Assembly: GCA_964464245.1 (NCBI GenBank)
Contig: CAYXFH010000053.1
Coordinates: 1-6,794 of the forward strand
From: JAPLHV01 sp964464245
GTDB lineage: Bacteria; Caldisericota; JANLFM01
DNA: 6,794 nt
Direction of reading: 5' to 3'
The position numbers and the translations under genes are program-made. The first letter of the stretch is position 1; each line of letters begins with the position of its first letter. Positions 1-5,555 of this stretch are shown one piece after another. The notes below the pieces were generated by a model. It ran no database searches and was not told where the DNA came from. It saw only the letters and a list, made by a program, of their open reading frames with translations.

Positions 1-1386
1 GGGGTTTTGCTCTCTGCCCTCTTCATCCCCTTCTTTACCCGTTACCTGGTGAAGGGGGAGCGCGACCAACTGTGGCGGTTGGCCTCCGCCCTCTTCAATA
101 TACTCTTCTTGATCTTGCTGGTGATCTCCTTTTTGGGAGTCGTATTCGCCCCCACCCTCACTTCTTGGTTGAATCCCAACTCCAGCCCTGAGGACCAAAT
201 CCTCACCACCCAGCTCTCGCAGATCATGTTCCCGGCCTTGGTTTTCCTCGGTTGGGCCGGCCTCCTGACCGCCCTGCTGAATTCTTTCCAGCGCTTCACT
301 TTGCCGGCCTTGGCAGTCGTGGCCTTCAACAGTGCGCTTATTCTCTTCATCTACCTTTTTCGCGACCTCGGAATCCAGGCTGCCGCCTTGGGCTGGTCGA
401 TCGCCGCCGGCGCGCAGTTTCTGGCTCAGATGCCGGGCCTATGGGGGGTCCGTTTTCGCTACGACTGGCGCATCTTCAGTCACCCTGATTTGAAACGGAT
501 GGCCATATTGGCGCTTCCCCTGTTTCTCTCTGCGACCATTGATCAGCTCTCCCCCTTCTTCGAAGCCCGGCTCACTTCCTACTTGGTGGAAGGATCGTTC
601 ACCGCTTTGCGCAACGCCGGCGTGATCGTCCAACTGCCCCTGGGGATCTTTGCCATGAGCGTCACTACGGCTATCTACCCCACTCTCACCGGTCAAATCT
701 CCCAAAGAAGCTTTACTGAGGCCAAGGAGAGCATCCGATGGGCGATCCCCGCCACCGCCCTCTTTATTATCCCCTCTGCCATAGCCTTGATCACCCTGGC
801 TATCCCTATCACCCGCGTCCTCTTCCAGTACGGCGAGGTAACCACGGTTGGAACCGGCCTTGCTTCCATCGCACTGGCTCTTTACGCTCCAGGTCTTTTC
901 GCAAACTCCACCCTGATGATCCTTTTCCGTGCTTTTTACGCCATGCAGGATACCCTCACCCCGGTGCTGGTAACAATGGTCGGGCTGGCCTTGCAAATTG
1001 GCCTCTATTTTCTCCTGATCGGTCCCCTGGGATTGGGGGGGTTGGCTTTGGCTTCCTCGCTGTCGGCTTTCTTTAACTTGATCTTGATGACCTGGTTTCT
1101 GCGCCGCAAGGTGGGTCCGATCGGCTTCCATGCTATTGGCCAGTCTCTCGGCAAGATGGTCGCCGCTGCGGCCATCATGGGCGCTGTCTGTTGGTTGTTG
1201 GACGGATTGCTGCTGCGCGTCCTGGATGTGCAGCGAGTCACCGGACGGCTTTTGGAGGTGGGCGCTTTGATCATAACCGGCGCCTTCCTCTACGGCCTCC
1301 TCCTCTACCTCTTCAAAGTGAAGGAGATCGTTCCCTTCCTGGAGCGAGCCAAGGTGCGCATAGCAGCTCTCCGGCGCCACAATTGA
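1..1386 (+). CDS. murJ: MurJ/MviN-type lipid II (or lipid-linked glycan) flippase, 5'-truncated
   Basis: This is the C-terminal part (about 461 residues) of a MOP-superfamily flippase that moves undecaprenyl-linked precursors across the inner membrane. The reading frame is open from base 1. A TTG at base 7 is not a credible start, because the residues at the window edge (G-V-L-L-S-A-L-F-I-P-F-F) match the conserved segment after TM2 of MurJ. About 55-60 residues should therefore lie upstream, including the essential TM1/TM2 arginines known from E. coli MurJ. Visible family marks are Q-L-P-L-G-I-F-A (about residues 211-218), L-F-Q-Y-G-E (274-279) and Y-A-P-G-L-F followed by F-R-A-F-Y-A-M-Q-D-T. 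At least ten hydrophobic helices alternate with short polar loops, and the protein ends in a basic tail (K-V-R-I-A-A-L-R-R-H-N). The family assignment is firm. Whether the substrate is lipid II or the polysaccharide made by the neighbouring genes cannot be told, and the context allows either. The gene ends 23 bases before the LCP gene. Confidence 0.9.
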   Translation, partial: GVLLSALFIPFFTRYLVKGERDQLWRLASALFNILFLILLVISFLGVVFAPTLTSWLNPNSSPEDQILTTQLSQIMFPALVFLGWAGLLTALLNSFQRFTLPALAVVAFNSALILFIYLFRDLGIQAAALGWSIAAGAQFLAQMPGLWGVRFRYDWRIFSHPDLKRMAILALPLFLSATIDQLSPFFEARLTSYLVEGSFTALRNAGVIVQLPLGIFAMSVTTAIYPTLTGQISQRSFTEAKESIRWAIPATALFIIPSAIALITLAIPITRVLFQYGEVTTVGTGLASIALALYAPGLFANSTLMILFRAFYAMQDTLTPVLVTMVGLALQIGLYFLLIGPLGLGGLALASSLSAFFNLILMTWFLRRKVGPIGFHAIGQSLGKMVAAAAIMGAVCWLLDGLLLRVLDVQRVTGRLLEVGALIITGAFLYGLLLYLFKVKEIVPFLERAKVRIAALRRHN

Positions 1387-1409
1387 AGAGGCATGAAAAA
1401 GCGAATAGA
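1387..1409 (+). other. 23-base gap before the LCP gene, with a distant Shine-Dalgarno-like sequence
   Basis: This is the only intergenic stretch in the window. A GAAGAGG sequence at 1385-1391 overlaps the murJ stop codon and lies 18 bases before the chosen LCP ATG at 1410, which is farther than the usual 5-10 bases. There is room neither for a convincing promoter nor for a terminator hairpin, so read-through from the flippase gene is likely. No good ribosome binding site lies closer to 1410. Confidence 0.4.
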
Positions 1410-2480
1410 ATGACAACCATGAGTGGAAACCGCATGCGCGCCTGGCAAAAAGCGCTGATCGTCGCCCTGGCCGTCCTGGTGCTGCTGGTGGGAGGGACAG
1501 CCGGTTGGTTCTATTGGCGCTGGCAGCAAATGCAGCGGCCGGTGCTGGTGGGCGGCAGCGAGACGCTGATCGAGTTGCCGGAGCCCACCCCGGGGGAGAA
1601 GATCAACCTCCTCGTGATGGGAGTAGACGCTCGCCCCGGTGAGACGGAGAGCCGTTCCGACACCATCATCTTCGTCAGCGTGGACACCACCCGGCCCGAG
1701 CCGGCCGTCCTGATCCTCTCCATACCCCGCGACTCGCGGGTGGCGATCCCCGGCTATGGCATGGACAAGGTAAATCACGCTCACTTCTTCGGTGGCATCC
1801 CGCTTCTATTGGAGACGGTCACTCAGTTGTTGGGGCAGAGCATTCACTACTACGTGGAGATCAACTTCGATGGTTTCTCCCGGGCCATGGAGATCCTCGG
1901 AGGAGTGGACCTAAACATTGAGGAGCGCATGTACTACCCGCAGGAGGGGATCGATCTAGAGCCCGGCTTGCAGCACCTCAACGGCGAGCAGTGCCTGGCT
2001 TTCGTGCGCTACCGTTATTACCCGGAGGGTGACATCGCCCGGGTCAGCAAGCAGCAGCTTTTCCTCTCCGCTTTGATCGACCAGCACTTCACCATGGCTA
2101 ACGTCTTCAAGCTGCCGCTCATCTTCAACGAGATCACACCTTACGTCTCCACCAACTTGCCGATCGACAAAGCCCTCTCCCTGGGGAAGGCGCTGGCCAA
2201 TATGAACATGAATCAAGTTCAAATGCAGATGGTCCCAGGGGAAGCGACCTTGCTGGATGGGATCAGCTATTGGATCGTTGACGAGGCGGGGTTGGAAGAT
2301 ATTCTCTCGGCTTATGAACACCCCCCAGAGCCCCTCACCACCACTCCCAGCGGGGAAGAAACACCAGCCGGCGACGATGGCAGCAGCGAAACGGCCCCGG
2401 CAGATGAGAGCAGCCTGCTCCCGCCGGACGCCGCAAACAACCAAACGTCCGACGGAAGCAACGAACCACCTGTATCATGA
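1410..2480 (+). CDS. LytR-CpsA-Psr (LCP) family glycopolymer-peptidoglycan transferase
   Basis: LCP enzymes move undecaprenyl-phosphate-linked glycopolymers onto peptidoglycan on the outer face of the cytoplasmic membrane. The protein is 356 residues from ATG 1410; ATG 1419 would remove three residues. A short basic N-terminus is followed by one membrane anchor (about 15-36), a linker, and the LCP domain (about 63-235). Motifs seen are N-L-L-V-M-G-V-D-A-R (66-75, with D73), R82-S-D84-T, S-I-P-R107-D-S-R110-V, K120-V-N-H-A, and H-L-N-G-E-Q-C-L-A-F-V-R-Y-R (189-202) continuing to G-D208-I-A-R211-V-S-K-Q-Q216. These are the Arg/Asp residues that bind the pyrophosphate and metal in known LCP structures. 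From about 303 to the end the protein becomes a Pro/Ser/Thr/acidic low-complexity tail. The frame is open further upstream inside murJ, but that stretch translates to Arg/Pro-rich sequence without family resemblance and includes no better start. Its stop overlaps the next gene by ATGA. The family call is very secure; the polymer transferred is unknown. Confidence 0.93.
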   Translation: MTTMSGNRMRAWQKALIVALAVLVLLVGGTAGWFYWRWQQMQRPVLVGGSETLIELPEPTPGEKINLLVMGVDARPGETESRSDTIIFVSVDTTRPEPAVLILSIPRDSRVAIPGYGMDKVNHAHFFGGIPLLLETVTQLLGQSIHYYVEINFDGFSRAMEILGGVDLNIEERMYYPQEGIDLEPGLQHLNGEQCLAFVRYRYYPEGDIARVSKQQLFLSALIDQHFTMANVFKLPLIFNEITPYVSTNLPIDKALSLGKALANMNMNQVQMQMVPGEATLLDGISYWIVDEAGLEDILSAYEHPPEPLTTTPSGEETPAGDDGSSETAPADESSLLPPDAANNQTSDGSNEPPVS

Positions 2481-4435
2481 GCCGGCCGCATCCCAACTCC
2501 AGCCTTGTTCTGCGGCTGGGGCTGGTCTTCGGAGGCGCCTGTGCCGCTGCCTTGGCAGCATGGTGGCGAGCTGGCGTAAGCTCTCGTTTCGTTTACAGCG
2601 CCGCTCGTGGGACGGCGGTTGTTCTGGAGGGAAGTTTCCTCAGCCGGGTGGTCATACCGTATCACCTGCCACCAGCCGATGGGGCGAGTTTGAAATCCCC
2701 CTCATCTTCTCAGCCCCCGGCAGGGAGTCCTCTTCGTTCCGCTTGGATCCGGTGGGTCCAATCCTGCGCCTCCTTCCTCGCTGAACGCTTGCGACCCTCT
2801 TTCGTAGCTGCCATTTGGCGAGCTGCGACCCAAGATGCCGCTCAGGCGCCCTTGGCCAGCCTTTCCGCAGCCGTCTTCGGCTTCATCACTCTCTTCTTCG
2901 CACTGAACTTCTTCAGCGGGGAACTCCGCGGTCTCTCCATGTCTATTTCCGCCCTCGCCCTCTTCCTTCTCAGCCTCGCCGGAATGTTGTTGCCGGCCGG
3001 AGTCTGGCGCGGCTCGCTGTGGCAGCGGCTATTCTCTCGACCTTTTCAAGAGAGCCAGCACTCCTTCCTTTACATCGCGCTGGGAGGTTGGCTTGGCCTC
3101 TCTTCCTTCTTCTGGGGTCCGATCCCGGTCCTCGGTCTGACGGCCGTCGTGGCTTTCGCCCTTTGGACTCTGGCCGAACCGGAGGCAGGCCTCTACGCCG
3201 TAGCAGCTTATGCCCTGCTGGACTACGGCATCCGCGGTTCGCTGCCACCTCTATTCGGGAAGATCTGGTCGTTCGCTTTGTTGGGCTTGATTCTTTTAGC
3301 CATCCTGCTGCGCCTGGCTCGCGACCCACAACGGCGCTTTTACTTCACTTGGGTCAGCTTGGCGCTGCTCCTTCTTTTTCTTTGGACTACCCTCTCCCTT
3401 TTCTTCAACCCGGTCTCTTTCTCGGTGGGCTTTGAAGGTCTGCGAGCCATCCTGCAAACATCCCTCTTTTTTTTAGCCACCCTCAATGCCATTCGCAGTC
3501 AGGAAAGCTTGCGCCGCTTGATGGTCGTATTGGCGATTGTGCTGATCGCTATCTCCCTCTTCGGCATCTACCAATATGTTACCCAGGTTCCTGTGAAGGC
3601 CGGCTGGGTGGACAGAGACTTCGAGCAAGACATATCCTCCCGCGCTTTCTCCATCTTCTCCAGCCCCAACGCCCTTTCCGGCTACCTGGTCCTCTTCATT
3701 CCTCTCTTTTTGGTTTTGTTTCTAGACGAACGGAAGTGGCCGGCCAAGCTGCTCTTCTTCCTGGCCTTTGCCTTGGCTTTACTGGCCATCTTCTTCACCC
3801 TGACGCGGGGGGCTTGGCTAGCGCTGGGCATCGCCCTGCTCTTCTTGGGAATCTTTCATGACCGTCGGGTGTTGGCAGTCCTTTTGATCGCCGCCCTTCT
3901 TTTGCCGTTGCTGCCCCAGTTTGCCACTCGTTTCTCCTCTCTCGTCTCCGGAGAATACTGGAGCAAGAGCGCCTCCACCGGACGCCTTTACCGCTGGGAC
4001 ATCGCCTTGGAGATCGCCGCCTCCAACCCTCTGTGGGGCAGCGGGCCGGGCACTTTCGGGGGGGCGGTTGCCTATCGCGCCGGCTATTGGCCGGGCGTCT
4101 ACGCTGACAACTACTACCTTAAAACCCTCGCTGAGACGGGGTATGGCGGGCTTGGGCTCTTTCTGCTCCTCTTGCTCAGCATCTTGTGGGAAGGAATCCG
4201 GCGTACTCGGGTATTGGTTGAGCGCAGCCAGATAAACCTGGCTTGGGCGATCCAGGCCGGGTTGATTGGTTTCATCGTGCATATGTTCACAGAGAATCTG
4301 TGGGAGGAACCCTCTCTGGCTGTGTCTTTTTGGTTCTTAACGGGTTTGTTGTTGGCTCTTCCCTTGCTTGCCAAAGGCCGAGAAGAGGCCTTGCCGCAGC
4401 CTGTGCTGCAGCGTAGAGAAAGCGACCATGCGTAA
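2477..4435 (+). CDS. O-antigen ligase/polymerase-fold membrane protein (Wzy_C/WaaL superfamily)
   Basis: This is a polytopic membrane protein of 652 residues that polymerises or transfers undecaprenyl-linked glycans on the outer face of the membrane. Its ATG overlaps the LCP stop (ATGA), and no strong ribosome binding site is seen (GGAAG at 2454-2458 is 18 bases away), which points to translational coupling. One N-terminal helix (about 10-30) is followed by a mostly hydrophilic stretch to about 127, then a dozen or so hydrophobic helices. The Wzy_C core shows F-T-L-T-R444-G-A-W-L-A-L, then the large extracytoplasmic loop with G-R-L-Y-R-W-D (502-508), N-P-L-W-G-S-G-P-G-T-F (517-527) and A-D544-N-Y-Y-L-K-T-L-A-E553-T-G-Y-G-G. 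WaaL ligases have His-Asn where this has Asp544-Asn545, so a polymerase role is more likely than LPS ligation (inference). It is longer than typical WaaL (about 400 residues) because of the N-terminal extension and the long loop. The family call is firm; the exact reaction is open. Confidence 0.87.
   Translation: MSRPHPNSSLVLRLGLVFGGACAAALAAWWRAGVSSRFVYSAARGTAVVLEGSFLSRVVIPYHLPPADGASLKSPSSSQPPAGSPLRSAWIRWVQSCASFLAERLRPSFVAAIWRAATQDAAQAPLASLSAAVFGFITLFFALNFFSGELRGLSMSISALALFLLSLAGMLLPAGVWRGSLWQRLFSRPFQESQHSFLYIALGGWLGLSSFFWGPIPVLGLTAVVAFALWTLAEPEAGLYAVAAYALLDYGIRGSLPPLFGKIWSFALLGLILLAILLRLARDPQRRFYFTWVSLALLLLFLWTTLSLFFNPVSFSVGFEGLRAILQTSLFFLATLNAIRSQESLRRLMVVLAIVLIAISLFGIYQYVTQVPVKAGWVDRDFEQDISSRAFSIFSSPNALSGYLVLFIPLFLVLFLDERKWPAKLLFFLAFALALLAIFFTLTRGAWLALGIALLFLGIFHDRRVLAVLLIAALLLPLLPQFATRFSSLVSGEYWSKSASTGRLYRWDIALEIAASNPLWGSGPGTFGGAVAYRAGYWPGVYADNYYLKTLAETGYGGLGLFLLLLLSILWEGIRRTRVLVERSQINLAWAIQAGLIGFIVHMFTENLWEEPSLAVSFWFLTGLLLALPLLAKGREEALPQPVLQRRESDHA
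4416..4422 (+). promoter_or_regulatory. Weak Shine-Dalgarno for the glycosyltransferase gene
   Basis: GAGAAAG lies five bases before ATG 4428, inside the end of the ligase-fold gene. It is a partial match to the consensus, but its spacing supports ATG 4428 over the upstream in-frame ATG at 4368, which would add 20 residues unrelated to the GT-B start. Confidence 0.45.
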
Positions 4436-5555
4436 GGTTCTGCAAGTGATCGGGGGCGGGGAGATCGCCGGTTCCAAGCACCAGTTCTTGGAACTCTGCC
4501 AGGAACAACGTCAGCAGAATCACGAGGTGCGTATCGTCTGTTTCTTGGAAGGGGAGTTATCCAAAGAGGCTCGCCAGAAGGGTATCCCCCTCTCCATCTT
4601 GCCGATGGCCAACATCTTCGATTTTCGCGTTGTACAGCCCCTGCGCCGATTGATCACCAGTGAGAGTTTCCAGATCGTGCACACGCATGGGGTACGGGCC
4701 AATTTCATCGGCCGCCTGGCCGCTCATGTCACCCCAGCCCGAATCGTCACGACGATCTACTCTTATCCCAAGGAAGACTACAGAAATCCCCTGAAACGTT
4801 GGTTCTACCCCCCTATCGACCGTTGGACCACAGGTTGGGCTCACCGCTTGATCGCTGTCTCGGAAGGCCTTAAGGAACGCCTGGTGGAGTCCGGCGTGGC
4901 GCCGTCCGAGCGCTTTCGTGTTGTCCACTGCTCGATCGATATCACCTCGACCCATCCATCCCGAAGCAGTGAGGAGATGCGGCGAGAGCTGGAGATCCCC
5001 GACCACGCTCCGGCTGCCGGGATGCTGGCCCGCCTGGTGCAAGTGAAGAACCCCTTCCTCCTCTTGGATGCGGCTGGGGTGGTGGCCCAGGAGATGCCTG
5101 AAGCGAAGATCCTCTTCGTTGGGGAAGGTCCTTTTCTCGAGCCATTGAAGAAGGCAGTGAGGGAACGCCAGTTGGAGCGCACAATCATTTTTCCTGGCTT
5201 CCGTAAAGATCCTCTGAATGTGGTCGAGGCTCTTGACGTAATCGCTCTCAGCTCGATCTCGGAGGGGTTGCCCGTCACATTGTTGGAGGCCATGTGCCTC
5301 CAAAAACCGGTCGTAGCGACCCGCGTCGGCGGGGTGCCGGAGGTGGTCAAGGATGGCGTCACCGGCCTCCTCTCGCCATCCGGTGATGCCAAGGCTTTTG
5401 CCGCAAATCTGCTTCGTCTCTTCCGACACCCCGAGGAAGCGCAACGTATGGGCCGGCGAGGGCAACAATGGGTGGAGCAGAATTTCTCCCTGCGGATGAT
5501 GGTGGAGAAGACCAACCAAGTTTACGAGGAGGCGCTGTCTGATGGAGGAACGTAG
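4428..5555 (+). CDS. GT-B glycosyltransferase, family 4 (Glycos_transf_4 + Glycos_transf_1)
   Basis: This predicted cytoplasmic or membrane-peripheral retaining glycosyltransferase of 375 residues transfers a sugar from a nucleotide-sugar donor onto an acceptor, here most likely a lipid-linked oligosaccharide. The N-terminal Rossmann domain opens with V-L-Q-V-I-G-G-G-E-I-A-G-S-K-H, which matches the glycine-rich donor/acceptor loop of GT4 enzymes, and includes H85-T-H-G-V-R-A. The C-terminal donor domain has G-M-L-A-R202-L-V-Q-V-K207-N-P (the usual phosphate-binding Arg and Lys), F-V-G-E-G-P, and the E-x7-E motif as E279-G-L-P-V-T-L-L-E287, followed by A-T-R-V-G-G-V-P-E-V-V. ATG 4428 is chosen because the family start (M-R-K-V-L-Q-V-I) begins exactly there. 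It overlaps the previous gene by 8 bases and the next by 14. No transmembrane helix is present. Donor and acceptor sugars cannot be inferred from sequence. Length and motifs are normal, with no sign of decay. Confidence 0.93.
   Translation: MRKVLQVIGGGEIAGSKHQFLELCQEQRQQNHEVRIVCFLEGELSKEARQKGIPLSILPMANIFDFRVVQPLRRLITSESFQIVHTHGVRANFIGRLAAHVTPARIVTTIYSYPKEDYRNPLKRWFYPPIDRWTTGWAHRLIAVSEGLKERLVESGVAPSERFRVVHCSIDITSTHPSRSSEEMRRELEIPDHAPAAGMLARLVQVKNPFLLLDAAGVVAQEMPEAKILFVGEGPFLEPLKKAVRERQLERTIIFPGFRKDPLNVVEALDVIALSSISEGLPVTLLEAMCLQKPVVATRVGGVPEVVKDGVTGLLSPSGDAKAFAANLLRLFRHPEEAQRMGRRGQQWVEQNFSLRMMVEKTNQVYEEALSDGGT
5526..5532 (+). promoter_or_regulatory. Strong Shine-Dalgarno fixing the dehydratase start
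   Basis: GAGGAGG sits nine bases before ATG 5542 and within the coding end of the glycosyltransferase gene. It is the best ribosome binding site in the window. It fixes the dehydratase start at a point that excludes any N-terminal membrane domain. Confidence 0.7.

Noticed and set aside
1035..1041. Run of seven G, considered as part of a G-quadruplex or phase-variation tract.
   Set aside because: Too few neighbouring G-runs for a quadruplex, and the tract lies in an intact flippase frame encoding Gly-Leu-Gly-Gly-Leu, which is ordinary for a membrane helix.
1191..1409. Possible 5' extension of the LCP gene back into the flippase gene.
   Set aside because: The added residues are Arg/Pro-rich and precede a perfectly placed basic N-terminus and membrane anchor at 1410; the extension would bury the anchor inside the protein.
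439..1416. A 325-codon open frame on the - strand opposite the flippase gene.
   Set aside because: Its translation is rich in Gln, Gly, Asp and Ser without any recognisable motif. It mirrors a membrane-protein gene whose own frame has clear family motifs, and has no plausible context. It is an antisense shadow in GC-rich DNA.
2257..2784. A 175-codon + strand frame spanning the LCP/ligase-fold junction.
   Set aside because: It overlaps two well-supported genes in a third frame, with a basic, Ser/Pro/Arg-rich translation. It is a shadow.
2815..3435. A 206-codon + strand frame inside the ligase-fold gene.
   Set aside because: Arg/Leu/Pro-rich translation in an alternative frame of a gene with convincing membrane topology; no ribosome binding site or family resemblance.
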